A stretch of 64,000 nucleotides of DNA from Candidatus Leptovillus affinis. Its GTDB lineage: Bacteria > Chloroflexota > Anaerolineae > Promineifilales > Promineifilaceae. A program made the translations under genes and the position numbers. The stretch is from positions 434,001-498,000 of the forward strand of contig JADIYP010000001.1 in assembly GCA_016705235.1 (NCBI GenBank). Reading direction: 5' to 3'. Positions 53,283 to 62,536 of this stretch are shown here, piece by piece (the stretch's first letter is position 1; each line of letters starts with the position of its first letter). The notes under the pieces are model-generated. The model was not told the origin of the DNA. It searched no databases and worked only from the letters and a program-made list of their open reading frames with translations.

Positions 53283-54590
53283 ATGGTCAACAAACGAGAA
53301 ATTACTGGCTGGGCCATGTACGATTGGGCAAATTCCGCCTTTTCGACGACGGTGGTCACGGCATTTCTGGGGCCTTATCTGGCGGCGCTGATTGCCGCCC
53401 GGATGGGCAGCATCCTGCCGGTTGGCCCGTTCCAGATTGAACCGGAAGCCTTCTATCCCTTTTGCGTGACGTTTTCGGTGATTTTGCAGGTGATCTTTTT
53501 GCCGCTGCTGGGCGCGCTGGCCGATTTTACGAATCTGAAGAAGCGGCTGCTGTTGGCGTTTGCCACCATTGGCAGCACGGCGACTATTTTTCTGGGATTG
53601 GTCAGCGGCGGCGATTGGGTTGTCGTTGGTGGGCTGCTGTTTATCCTGGCGAATTTTTCGTTCGGGGCGGCGATGGTCTTTTACAACGCTTACCTGCCGG
53701 ACCTTGCCCACCCGGAGGAGCAGGACCGCATCAGCGCGATGGGTTTTGCTTATGGTTATGTGGGCGGCGGGCTGCTGCTGGCGCTGAACCTGGCTCTGCT
53801 GCAACTGCTGACGGACACGGCCGTTGCCGTTCGTCTCTCCCTCGCCAGCGCCGGGGTGTGGTGGCTGTTGTTCACCTGGTTATATCCCCGGCGGCGATTG
53901 GTGGTGCGGGATACGGCCGTTGCCCTGCCGCCAGACGCCAACTTCCTCACCCACAGCATCCGCCAGTTTGCCCACACCCTGCGCGACATGTTCCGCCATC
54001 ACCCGCGCACACTGCAATTCCTCATCGCCTACCTCATCTACAACGATGGTATTATGACGGTGAACACAGTCGCGGCCATTTTTGCCGCCGCCGAGTTTGG
54101 CATGGGACCGGAACAATTGGTGGGCGTGATTTTGATGATCCAGTTTGTGGCCGCTCTGGGGGCGATTGGGTTTAACCAGATCGCCGGCCGCATTGGCGCA
54201 AAGTGGACGGTGATTATCACGCTGCTGGGCTGGACTGGTTTGCTCGTTTACGCTTTTGGCTGGTTGACAACTCCGGCGCAGGTGTGGGCCTGGGCGGCCG
54301 TCGAGGCGTTGGTGTTGGGCAGTTCCCAGTCCCTGAGTCGTTCCATGTTCGCCAAAATGGTCCCCGCCAACCAGGCATCGGCCTATTTCAGCCTGTATGA
54401 AATCAGCGAACGAGGCACCTCCTGGATTGGACCGTTGGTATTTGCGCTCTCCGTGCAGATGACCGGCAGCGCCCGCGCCGCCCTCCTGCCCCTGACTGCC
54501 TTTTTTGTCATCGGCATCCTCATCTTACTCACCACCGATGTCCGGCGGGCCATCATAGAGGCAGGCAACGAGGCGCCTCCTCTCGTGTAG
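53283..54590 (+). CDS. MFS transporter, UMF1/Atg22-like
   Basis: 435 aa from ATG 53283; GAGGGGGG precedes it. About twelve helices. 'WAMYDWANSAFSTTVVTAFL' at the start is the UMF1-family signature, and RAGG-like loop LGALADFTNLKKRLLLAFAT between helices 2 and 3 is the MFS motif A region. Yeast Atg22 exports amino acids from the vacuole; bacterial substrates are unknown. Divergently transcribed from the XRE gene, which may regulate it. Confidence 0.85.
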   Translation: MVNKREITGWAMYDWANSAFSTTVVTAFLGPYLAALIAARMGSILPVGPFQIEPEAFYPFCVTFSVILQVIFLPLLGALADFTNLKKRLLLAFATIGSTATIFLGLVSGGDWVVVGGLLFILANFSFGAAMVFYNAYLPDLAHPEEQDRISAMGFAYGYVGGGLLLALNLALLQLLTDTAVAVRLSLASAGVWWLLFTWLYPRRRLVVRDTAVALPPDANFLTHSIRQFAHTLRDMFRHHPRTLQFLIAYLIYNDGIMTVNTVAAIFAAAEFGMGPEQLVGVILMIQFVAALGAIGFNQIAGRIGAKWTVIITLLGWTGLLVYAFGWLTTPAQVWAWAAVEALVLGSSQSLSRSMFAKMVPANQASAYFSLYEISERGTSWIGPLVFALSVQMTGSARAALLPLTAFFVIGILILLTTDVRRAIIEAGNEAPPLV

Positions 54591-54599
54591 CCTCTCAAA

Positions 54600-54960
54600 T
54601 CTCAGTAGTTTAGAAAAGCTCAACGCAAAGGGGCAAAGGGGGAAAAGACGCAAAGTATTCCTCTTATAAATCTCCCTTTCAGTCCCAGTAGTTTTAAAAC
54701 CTGATACAAATAGCACGTATGATGGGGTTTTCTGTCATGCTGAGAGCCTGTACTGAGGCCGCCGAAGTATCCTCCGAAGCATCCCATTTGCCTGGAATAA
54801 TCGAGTTGTGGGGATTCTTCGCTCCGCAGACTCCGCTCAGAATGACCTGGTTTTTTAAACTTATTGAGTCTGGAACGTCCCTATCAAAAACAAAAAATCT
54901 TTGCGCCTCTGCTTCTTTGCGTTCTTTGCGTTAAGGGTGTTTGAATTTTTAAACTACTGA
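54600..54960. repeat. nested repeat block
   Basis: Outer inverted pair CAGTAGTTT (54603) and AAACTACTG (54951); inner AACGCAAAG-type units near 54620 and their complement near 54905-54935; at 54732-54847 a second copy of family D (TGTCATGCTGAG ... CTCAGAATGACC). No credible gene in 54591-55143; the short reading frames are translated repeat. Confidence 0.7.
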
Positions 54961-55143
54961 ATCTACCAAATTTAGTAGATTCGCTTTTGAAAACCGGCGT
55001 CTCTCGGCCGGAAGTTCTGGCGCGCGTCTGGCATACTTCTAGCATCAACAGCCCAAGCAATTAACCAACCAACCAACGAAACAACAAACACCTGAATGAA
55101 CCACAAACGGGGCAGATGCCCCCTGCCAGAAGGAGAGAATTTG

Positions 55144-55860
55144 ATGTTAGCCCACATGCCCAGCTTCAATAACGTGTTGTATGAAAAAATGAACGGCCGT
55201 TTCCCCCTCATCCTCAAAATCAGCGCCGCCGCTATCGGGATTAGTCTGATGTTCTGGCTTAGCCAACCCATCGGCGACATTTTGCACATCATCAGCGACC
55301 GGGAGGCGGTAGCCCTTTATCTCAACCAATTCGGCGTGCTGGCCCCGCTGTTGCTGGCGGTCATTATGGTGCTGCAAGTGATTGTGGCGGCCATTCCCGG
55401 CCACGCTCTGATGGTTGGCGGCAGCTACGTCTATGGTTTTTGGCCGGCCTTCTGTCTCAGCCTGACGACGACGGTGGTCGGCAGCCAGATTGCTTTCTGG
55501 ATGGCGCGCCGGGCGGGACGGCCGTTAATCGAAAAGCTGGCTCCGGTAGACCTGCTCAATAAATGGTACGACGTTTCCGCCGAAAAAGGGCTGCTCTTCT
55601 TCCTGTTTGCCTTCATGCTGCCCATCTTCCCCGCCGACATCATGAACTACATCGCCGGACTTAGCTCGCTCTCGCCGCGCCGCTTTTTTATCGCTAATTT
55701 GTTTGGCCGCCTGCCGGGGGTGGTGGTGCTGACGGCCGTTGGCGCTTATGGCTTCCAACTTTCACTCAATGCCTGGATCGGCATCGCCATCGCCGGGGTC
55801 GTGATGTTAGTCGCCTGGCGGCTCTTCTTCGGCCAGAAAAGCCGGGAAATAACGGGTTAA
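55144..55860 (+). CDS. VTT/DedA-like (SNARE-associated) membrane protein, paralogue 1
   Basis: 238 aa from ATG 55144, with AAGGAGAG before it. About five helices. 'VLQVIVAAIPGHALMVGGSY' near residue 80 and SAEKGLLFFLFAFMLPIFPA near 150 (F..R.P..P-like motif of the VTT family; here MLPIFPADIMNYIAG) are present. Proteins of the TVP38/TMEM64/DedA type are lipid scramblase-like or transport proteins. A paralogue follows after 188 bp, including its ribosome site and the first 15 codons. Confidence 0.85.
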   Translation: MLAHMPSFNNVLYEKMNGRFPLILKISAAAIGISLMFWLSQPIGDILHIISDREAVALYLNQFGVLAPLLLAVIMVLQVIVAAIPGHALMVGGSYVYGFWPAFCLSLTTTVVGSQIAFWMARRAGRPLIEKLAPVDLLNKWYDVSAEKGLLFFLFAFMLPIFPADIMNYIAGLSSLSPRRFFIANLFGRLPGVVVLTAVGAYGFQLSLNAWIGIAIAGVVMLVAWRLFFGQKSREITG

Positions 55861-56048
55861 TTGGAGATCGTGAGTTCGATTTTCCGCACAGGCTATGCAA
55901 GCAGAAAAACGGGATCGTAACCATGCGCACACATTCGCACAAAAACGCCAAACCAGCACAAGTTTTGGCCTATACCATCCAATTATCAGGGGCTTCATCG
56001 CAGAACTTTCGTTTCAGTCACCGCCCCGCAGCGAAAGGAGAGAATGCG

Positions 56049-56750
56049 ATGCTAGCCCATTTATCTAACCTGAACAGCGCCGTAGATGAAAAAGTAAACG
56101 GCCGTTTCCCCCTCATCCTCAAAATTTGCGCCGCCGTCATCGGAGCCGGTTTGTTAATCTGGTTCCGCCAGCCCATCCGCGAGATGCTCCTCATCATCAG
56201 CAACCGGCAGGCCGTGGCCGATTATCTCCACCAGTTTGGCATCCTAGCCCCGCTGCTGTTATGCGCTTTCCTGGTGCTTCAGGTGATTGTGGCTGCCATC
56301 CCCGGCCATGCCCTGATGATTGGCGGAGCTTACGTATATGGCTTTCTGCCCGCGTTCTGGATCAATCTGTTCGCGACGGTGCTTGGCAGCCAGGTTGCTT
56401 TCTGGCTGGCGCGGCAGGTGGGACGGCCGTTAGTCGAAAAGTTGACCCCCACCAGCACGCTGAACAAATGGTATGCCATCTCCGCCGAAAAAGGCATGCT
56501 CTTCTTCCTGTTCGCCTTCATGCTGCCCATCTTCCCCGCCGACGTGATGAATTACGTCGCCGGACTCAGCGCCCTCTCCACGCGCCGTTTCTTCATTGCC
56601 AATCTGTTTGGCCGGCTGCCCGGCGTGATCCTGGTGACGGCCGTTGGCGCTTTCGGCTTGCAATTCTCGCCGCGTGTCTGGGTTGGCCTCGCCGTGAGCA
56701 GTTTTTTGATGTTTGCCGTCTGGCAGCTTGTATTTGCTCGGAAACAGTGA
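56049..56750 (+). CDS. VTT/DedA-like membrane protein, paralogue 2
   Basis: 233 aa from ATG 56049 with AAAGGAGAG before it. Very similar to paralogue 1 throughout (MLAHLSNLNSAVDEKVNGRF versus MLAHMPSFNNVLYEKMNGRF; MLPIFPADVMNYVAGLSALS). The similarity extends a few bases upstream of the start, so the duplication included the ribosome-binding site. A phospholipase D-type gene follows after 28 bp, so these three may form a lipid-related operon. Confidence 0.85.
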   Translation: MLAHLSNLNSAVDEKVNGRFPLILKICAAVIGAGLLIWFRQPIREMLLIISNRQAVADYLHQFGILAPLLLCAFLVLQVIVAAIPGHALMIGGAYVYGFLPAFWINLFATVLGSQVAFWLARQVGRPLVEKLTPTSTLNKWYAISAEKGMLFFLFAFMLPIFPADVMNYVAGLSALSTRRFFIANLFGRLPGVILVTAVGAFGLQFSPRVWVGLAVSSFLMFAVWQLVFARKQ

Positions 56751-56778
56751 GCCTTTGCAAGGTTAGGTGGAGGTTGTC

Positions 56779-57800
56779 ATGCTTCAGTCAAAATTATTCA
56801 ACGACGTTCAGGCGTTTTATACGGAATTACAAATAGCGCTGCTTACTGCCCAACATCACATCCACATGGCCTACTACGCCTTCGACGATGGCCACGTTGC
56901 CCGCAGGGTTGGCCATATCCTCGCCCAAGAAAGCTGCCAGCGGCGTGGCCGTTCACCTGATGGTCGATGAAGCCGGCGTTTACCTGGACAACTGGCGGCA
57001 CGGCCGTCGCAATCGCCAACTTTTGGCGCACTTACAGGCGTCTGGGGTCCAGGTGGATTTGTTCCGTCCCCGCAGTGGGACGCATCGGGCAATTCAACCG
57101 GCTGCACTGCAAATTTTGCGCCATAGACGGCCGTACCGCCTTCATCGGCGGCTCCAACATTGGCGACCATTACCTGGGCTGGCGCGATACCAATTTGCGA
57201 CTGGCTGGCGAATTGGGCGACGGCTTTGCGCAGTTATACGACAGTTTGCGGGCGTTTAAGAGCCACGGCCCTTTCCCCCATTGCCCCACCGACCTGACCG
57301 TCGCCGGTAAACCGCTGCTGCTCACCGTGCCCGGCCACCGCCAGGACATCCGTCGCGCTTTGCTCGACCTGATCCTGTCGGCGAAAACGGCCGTCACCCT
57401 GCGCAGTTGGTACTTTCTGCCCGACGCCGAAATCATGAACGCCCTGCGCTCTCAGGCAGAAAGGGGGGTGCGCGTGACCATCCTCTTTTCCCACCACACC
57501 CGCGTGCCGTTCATAGATATCGCCAATCGCCGCTTGTGCCGCCTGTTGGCGCAGTCCGGCGTGCAGGTTTACCGGTATACCGGCTGTTACATGCACGCCA
57601 AAGAGGCCTGGAACGACCAGGGCGATATGCTCATTGGTTCGGCCAACATCGATCGGTGGGCGCTGCGCACCAATTTTGAATGTTGCCTGCGCCTCCAAGA
57701 CCCAAACCTGGCCCATCAACTCATCGGCGAACTCCAGGCAGATGTCCGGCATTGTTATAAGCAAAAGACAACCCCGGTTACCCGGCCAGTTTTTGCCTGA
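56779..57800 (+). pseudogene. phospholipase D / cardiolipin synthase-like gene with two frameshifts
   Basis: Start ATG 56779 (GGAGG at good spacing). The family sequence runs in three frames: frame 1 to about 56930, frame 2 to about 57075 (AVHLMVDEAGVYLDN, QLLAHLQASGVQVDLFRP), then frame 3 to the stop. One extra base at about 56930 and one in the CCCC at about 57071 would explain both shifts. Both HKD motifs are intact (HCKFCAID near 57110, MHAKEAWND near 57595), so the enzyme would be complete if the shifts are errors. Likely product: cardiolipin synthase or PLD-type transferase. Confidence 0.7.
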
Positions 57801-57811
57801 AAAGATAAGAC

Positions 57812-57931
57812 GGTTCTTCAGGAACTCAGGGGGTTAACAACACCTGATGCGTGAAGCGTGATGCGTGACCAGAGAGGTTTCACGCATCACGTAGCACGCA
57901 TCAGACCAAACCCCATGAAATCCCAAAGACC
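57812..57931 (+). repeat. interspersed palindromic repeat family A, copy 4
   Basis: Starts GGTTCTTCAGGAACTCAGGG, ends AAATCCCAAAGACC. Its hairpin arms are longer than in copy 1 (GATGCGTGAAGCGTGATGCG). It lies between the PLD gene and the GT4 gene. Confidence 0.88.
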
Positions 57932-57963
57932 TGATAAGACTTGTCCAACAACAGGAGGATTTC

Positions 57964-58818
57964 ATGAGAATTTTGCAAATTTGCCAATCTTACCCGCCGA
58001 TGATCAGCGGCGCGGCCCTGGCCGCCGCCCGGCTGGCCGAAGGGTTAGCCGCAGAAGGACATGACGTCCTGGTCATTGCCGCGAGTGACCGGCGCGAAGG
58101 GTACAGCACCCAGAACGGCCGTCTCCGCATCGAACGCCTGCCTTCCCGTCCCAATCCGGCGCGAGTCAACCAACGTTTCTTGCTTTGGCCACAGCGGGCG
58201 ATCAACCGGCTAGTACACGCGTTTAACCCCGATATCATCCATCTCCACGAACCGCTGCTGCTGGGTATTTGTGGCCTCCGGGCTGCCAGGAGCCTGAACA
58301 TCCCGGTGGTACTGACCTTGCACCAGCTGCCCTGGTTTGTGGCTAAATACACGCCGTCGTTTTGGGGAAGTCCAATTCGGTTCGACTGGCTGTTGTGGCA
58401 ATACGGCCGTTGGTTCCTCAGCCAGTGCGCCGCCGTCATCGCCCAGGCCAAACCGGTAGCCACCATTATCCGCCAACACGCCTGGCGCACAGCCCACATC
58501 ATCCCCAATGGCGCCGACCTGCAACATTCCGGCCGGCGCGGGGCACGGGGGGGGGGGGGGGCGGGCGGGCGCCGCGGGGGGCGGGGCCCCCCCACAGGCA
58601 ATCCCGAACAGGCAAAACGCATGGGGTTGGCCGGGCGCGAAATCAGCCTGCAATTCAGCCACGAAGCCCTGATTGAGCGCCATGCACAGCTTTATCAGGT
58701 CATCTGCCCGAAACCGCGTCCTTATGTCGCCCATTACGGCCGTTCAGGTAGCCTCCAAAACGAAAATGCTGCCGAAACGGCCGGTACGGCCGTTTTCCGC
58801 GCGATGCGAGAAGAATAA
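57964..58818 (+). CDS. GT4-type glycosyltransferase, middle part lost or corrupted
   Basis: Good start: AGGAGGATTTC before ATG 57964. Residues 1-185 are a normal N-terminal half (MRILQICQSYPPMISGAALA, DIIHLHEPLLLGICGLRAA, VVLTLHQLPWF, HIIPNGADLQ). Next comes a G/C-only stretch giving Gly/Arg/Pro. After it a normal C-terminal helix resumes (GNPEQAKRMGLAGREISLQF). The sugar-nucleotide binding half (about 130 residues, with the E-x7-E motif) is missing. The last ~25 codons overlap the antisense LACC1 gene. This looks like a collapsed or gap-filled assembly more than biology. Confidence 0.6.
   Translation: MRILQICQSYPPMISGAALAAARLAEGLAAEGHDVLVIAASDRREGYSTQNGRLRIERLPSRPNPARVNQRFLLWPQRAINRLVHAFNPDIIHLHEPLLLGICGLRAARSLNIPVVLTLHQLPWFVAKYTPSFWGSPIRFDWLLWQYGRWFLSQCAAVIAQAKPVATIIRQHAWRTAHIIPNGADLQHSGRRGARGGGGAGGRRGGRGPPTGNPEQAKRMGLAGREISLQFSHEALIERHAQLYQVICPKPRPYVAHYGRSGSLQNENAAETAGTAVFRAMREE
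58538..58594. other. G/C-only low-complexity stretch, probable assembly artefact
   Basis: Contains a run of 15 G (58547-58561), then GCGGGCGGGC and a C-run; almost no A or T. It replaces the middle of a coding gene. Confidence 0.7.
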
Positions 58819-59541
58819 GTCGGTACGGCAGGCCGTGCACAACCCAGACAACTCAATCTGCTGCACCCCGGCGCGTTGCAGGTTGCGCCGGTTGGCGGCG
58901 GGCAGGTCGAAGTGGGGGTTGGCGGCTGGGGATTGGGGGTTGGGGAGGAGGAGCGAGTCGGGGTTGGGGAAGGCAGCGTGCACGGCCGTAATCACCACCT
59001 CGCCCACCTCATAACAACACGGGCCAATACACGGCCCAATGCCGGCGATTAACTCGGCCGGGCGGCTGCCAAATTCGCGCTGCATCGCTGCCACCATCGC
59101 CCCCGGCAAATCTTTCACCGTGCCCTGCCAGCCCGCGTGCCCCAGGCCAATGGCCTGATGCGCCGGGTCGTAGAGCAAAATGGGCGTGCAGTCGGCAAAA
59201 TTCATCGTCAGGGCGCAGCCCGGTTCGTCGGTGAGGATGGCGTCGACGCGGGGCAGCCAGGTCCCGTTGTCGGCCTGGGTCACGCGGGCCACGTCTCGGC
59301 CGTGTACCAGATGCGCATGAACCACGGTGTCAGTATCACGGCCGTATAATCCATACGCCCGCCGCCGGTTGGCATACACCCGCTCTTTCTCGTCCGGCAC
59401 CGACACACTCAGATTGAGCGAGTCGAACGGGGCCGGGCTGACGCCGCCCTGGCGGGTAAAGATGGCGTGCTGCACACGGCCGTTTCCCGGCAAACCCGCA
59501 AACCGCAAAAATGGAATCCCACTCGATTGATCAAAAATCAT
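58744..59541 (-). CDS. pgeF: LACC1/YfiH-type multicopper-oxidase-like purine nucleoside enzyme
   Basis: 265 aa from ATG 59541 (MIFDQSSGIPFLRFAGLPGN) with AGAGGGCG before it. Metal-binding motifs: HLVHGRDVARV, ADCTPILLYD, LGHAGWQGTV and GPCIGPCCYEVGE, as in the LACC1/YlmD family (purine nucleoside phosphorylase/adenosine deaminase activities in studied members). A short proline/serine-rich insert (PNPDSLLLPNPQSPAANP) near residue 200 is unusual. It is divergent from ftsK. Confidence 0.9.
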   Translation of the reverse strand: MIFDQSSGIPFLRFAGLPGNGRVQHAIFTRQGGVSPAPFDSLNLSVSVPDEKERVYANRRRAYGLYGRDTDTVVHAHLVHGRDVARVTQADNGTWLPRVDAILTDEPGCALTMNFADCTPILLYDPAHQAIGLGHAGWQGTVKDLPGAMVAAMQREFGSRPAELIAGIGPCIGPCCYEVGEVVITAVHAAFPNPDSLLLPNPQSPAANPHFDLPAANRRNLQRAGVQQIELSGLCTACRTDLFFSHRAENGRTGRFGSIFVLEAT

Positions 59542-59664
59542 AACGCCCTCTTTATCTTGTTTGCCCGGCTCCATCCAGCCGCCAGACCGCCGCCGCGCGT
59601 ATGTTACCACACCACCTGCCGCATGTCCTTTTCCATGTTATAATGCCACAGGAACATTTGAGCT

Positions 59665-62475
59665 ATGGCCAACAAGAAGACAACTTCTACCAATTCATCC
59701 AAAAAGACTGCGCCGCGCAAAGCCGACGCCCGCGCCAAAACAACGCGCGGCGGAACCGGTTCGCGCAGCAGCAAAAAACCCAGCGCCCCGCGTAAACGCG
59801 CCGCGCCGGCAAAACGCGCCACCACGCGCAAACCCGCCAGCCGCAGTAAAAAACCAGCCATCAACCTCAACCTGCCGCAAAAAGCCATCATCAGCGGCAT
59901 TGTGATTGTGTTCATCACGGCCGTTCTCGTCCTCAGCCTGCTCTCGCCCAACCAGGGCCAACTCACCGCCGCCCTCGCCGGGCTGCTCTGGCGCACCTTT
60001 GGCTGGGGCGGGGCGATCGCTCCCCTCATCACCGGCGCGTTGGGCATCTATCTGGTGCTCTGGGGCATGGAACAGCCGCCAGAAATCCCCGCCTACCGCG
60101 TGGTTGGCTTTGGCCTCTTCTTTCTTACCTTCGCCGCCTTCGCTTCCCTGGCGCAGCTCCTGATGAACAACGGCTTCACCGATTTCTGGCAAATTGCCCG
60201 CGCCGAAACCGGCGGCGGCTACCTTGGCGGCCTGATCGGCTATTCGCTGACCGAAGCAGTGGGCACCTTGGGCGCCATTTTTATTCTGGTGATTGTCGGA
60301 TTGGCCGGAGCAATCCTGATGATGGGACTCTCGCGGCACGATCTGGCCGATATGCTCCACTCTTTTGTTTCTTTGTTTACACGCGAAGGGGTAGAGGGAG
60401 AAACGGCCGTAAAACCCGACATCCCCATCAACCCCGGCCAAAAAGATGGCCAGACCCTCCGCCGCAGCCAGCCGCAGCCGGTGCAAATGCCCCTGCCCGA
60501 ACCGCCAGCACAGCCCGCCGCCGCCGTCCCGCCAGCCAGGCGCGCCCCCATTCCGGCTGTCCAGACGCAGCAGCCAGAGCGCGCCGCACCGCGCCGCACC
60601 CCGCCCACGGCCAGACCCGCCGCCGAAACGGCCGTCACCAACCCAGGCTCTCCCTTCGTGGGCGATATGGCCGCTGGCAGCAACCACCACTGGGCGCTGC
60701 CCACCCTGGCGGAGATGTTGGAACCAGGCAGCGACCAGGACCTGAGCAACGCGGCCATCCGCGAAAATGTCGAAATCATCGAACACACACTGGAAAGCTT
60801 TGGCGCGCCGGCCACCGTTGTCGAAATCAACCGCGGCCCCACCATCACCCAGTTCGGCGTCGAACCCAACTACCTGGACATGCGCGGCGGGAAACGCACC
60901 AAAGTCAAAGTCGGCAAAATCGCCGGGCTGGCCGACGACCTGGCCCTGGCGCTGCAAGCCCGTTCCATCCGCATCCAGGCGCCGGTTCCCGGCAAAGGCT
61001 ACGTGGGCATCGAAGTGCCCAACACGGCCAAAGCGCTCGTCTCCCTGCGTGACGTGATGGAATCGGAAAACTTCAACAAAATCGCCAAAAAGTCGCCCCT
61101 GGCCATTGGTCTGGGGCAGGACGTGGCCGGCCAGCCCATCGCCGCCGATTTGGCGGCCATGCCCCATTTGCTCATCGCCGGGACCACCGGCTCCGGTAAA
61201 TCGGTGTGCGTGAACAGCATCATCGCCGGGCTGCTGCTGCTGAACACGCCCGACGACCTGAAATTGGTCATGGTTGATCCCAAGCGCGTGGAACTGACGG
61301 GCTACAACGGGGTGCCCCATCTGGCCGCGCCGGTGGTGGTGGATATGGATCGGGTGATCGGCACGCTGCAATGGGCCATGCGCGAAATGGACAACCGGTA
61401 CAAAATGTTCGCCGATGTCGGCGCGCGCAACATCTCCGATTACAACAAAAAGATTCGCAAAAACAAAGACAGCAAAAAACTGCCTTATATCGTCATCATC
61501 ATCGACGAATTGGCCGATTTGATGATGCTCTCGCCAGAAGACACGGAACGGGGCATCACGCGGCTGGCGCAGATGGCCCGCGCCACCGGCATCCACATGA
61601 TCATTGCCACGCAACGGCCGTCAGTCGATGTGGTCACCGGCATCATCAAAGCCAACTTCCCGGCGCGCATCGCCTTCGCCGTGGCTTCCAGCACCGACAG
61701 CCGCGTGATTTTAGACACCACCGGCGCGGAGCGCCTGCTCGGCCAGGGCGACATGCTTTTCCAAAGCCCGGACGCGGCCGCTCCGGCCCGTCTGCAAGGT
61801 TGTTACGTGGGCGACAAAGAACTGGGCGGCATCATCGCTTATTGGCAGCGCGCGCGCCGGTTTAGCACCATCACGGCCGAAGAGGCGGCCATTCCACGCG
61901 CGGCGGCCTCAGGCACGGCCGTCTCGCCAGAAAGTACGGCCGTTTCCCCCTCAGCCGCAACGGCCGTGCGCCCCGCCGTCATTCCGCCCACCCCAACCAA
62001 CCGGGAAACCCCGCCGCCGCGCAAACAACCGCTGGCCACCGCGCCGGTTCCCATCACCCCGGAAATACAGCCGCCCGACGCCGATCTGCCGGAAGCGCCG
62101 CCGATTTCCACCGCTGACGAACCTACCCGGCCACAACCGCCGCAAAGTCGGCCGTCGGCCGCAAGCGGCGCGGTGGAAGCGCAACGGCCGTTGTGGGAAG
62201 AACTCCAGGCCATCGACGAAGAAAACAAACTCAAGCAGCAGTACGAAGACGATCTGATGCCGGAAGCCATCGAGATGGTCCGGCAGTTGAACAAAGCGTC
62301 CACGTCCCTGTTGCAGCGCCGCTTCCGCATCGGCTATACCCGCGCCGCCCGTCTCATCGACGCCATGGAAGACCTGGGCATCATCGGCCCGCCCACCGGC
62401 ACCAGCAAGGCGCGCGAAGTGCTGCCCGCGACCGCTGGCGAGAGCGAAAGTAAAACCGTAAAAGAAGGAGAATGA
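59665..62475 (+). CDS. ftsK: DNA translocase FtsK/SpoIIIE
   Basis: 936 aa. A basic Lys/Arg/Ala/Thr-rich N-terminus (1-70) precedes about four helices (70-230), a Pro-rich linker, the motor domain and a C-terminal gamma winged helix. Motor: Walker A AGTTGSGKS (Lys512), VDPKRVELTGYNG, Walker B IIIDELADLMM and IIATQRPSVDVVTGIIKANF. A second Pro-rich insert (about residues 750-840) separates the motor from the gamma domain (EMVRQLNKASTSLLQRRFRI). Segregates chromosomes at the septum. The second insert carries three ACGGCCGT copies in 50 bp, none in the motor. Confidence 0.95.
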   Translation: MANKKTTSTNSSKKTAPRKADARAKTTRGGTGSRSSKKPSAPRKRAAPAKRATTRKPASRSKKPAINLNLPQKAIISGIVIVFITAVLVLSLLSPNQGQLTAALAGLLWRTFGWGGAIAPLITGALGIYLVLWGMEQPPEIPAYRVVGFGLFFLTFAAFASLAQLLMNNGFTDFWQIARAETGGGYLGGLIGYSLTEAVGTLGAIFILVIVGLAGAILMMGLSRHDLADMLHSFVSLFTREGVEGETAVKPDIPINPGQKDGQTLRRSQPQPVQMPLPEPPAQPAAAVPPARRAPIPAVQTQQPERAAPRRTPPTARPAAETAVTNPGSPFVGDMAAGSNHHWALPTLAEMLEPGSDQDLSNAAIRENVEIIEHTLESFGAPATVVEINRGPTITQFGVEPNYLDMRGGKRTKVKVGKIAGLADDLALALQARSIRIQAPVPGKGYVGIEVPNTAKALVSLRDVMESENFNKIAKKSPLAIGLGQDVAGQPIAADLAAMPHLLIAGTTGSGKSVCVNSIIAGLLLLNTPDDLKLVMVDPKRVELTGYNGVPHLAAPVVVDMDRVIGTLQWAMREMDNRYKMFADVGARNISDYNKKIRKNKDSKKLPYIVIIIDELADLMMLSPEDTERGITRLAQMARATGIHMIIATQRPSVDVVTGIIKANFPARIAFAVASSTDSRVILDTTGAERLLGQGDMLFQSPDAAAPARLQGCYVGDKELGGIIAYWQRARRFSTITAEEAAIPRAAASGTAVSPESTAVSPSAATAVRPAVIPPTPTNRETPPPRKQPLATAPVPITPEIQPPDADLPEAPPISTADEPTRPQPPQSRPSAASGAVEAQRPLWEELQAIDEENKLKQQYEDDLMPEAIEMVRQLNKASTSLLQRRFRIGYTRAARLIDAMEDLGIIGPPTGTSKAREVLPATAGESESKTVKEGE

Positions 62476-62533
62476 TGCGTGATGCGTGAGGCGTGAAATT
62501 TTCCATCACGCCTCACGCCTCACGCATCACGCA
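62473..62533. repeat. palindromic hairpin of GTGATGCGTGA-type units, before ubiE/menG
   Basis: Left arm starts TGATGCGTGATGCGTGAGGC; right arm is its near complement around AATTTTCCA. It overlaps the ftsK stop and ends 3 bp before the next ATG, so it may mask or replace a ribosome-binding site. Confidence 0.85.
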
Positions 62534-62536
62534 ATC

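Noticed and set aside
59695..61614. 639-codon open frame on the minus strand
   Set aside because: Antisense shadow of ftsK; no motif or start signal.
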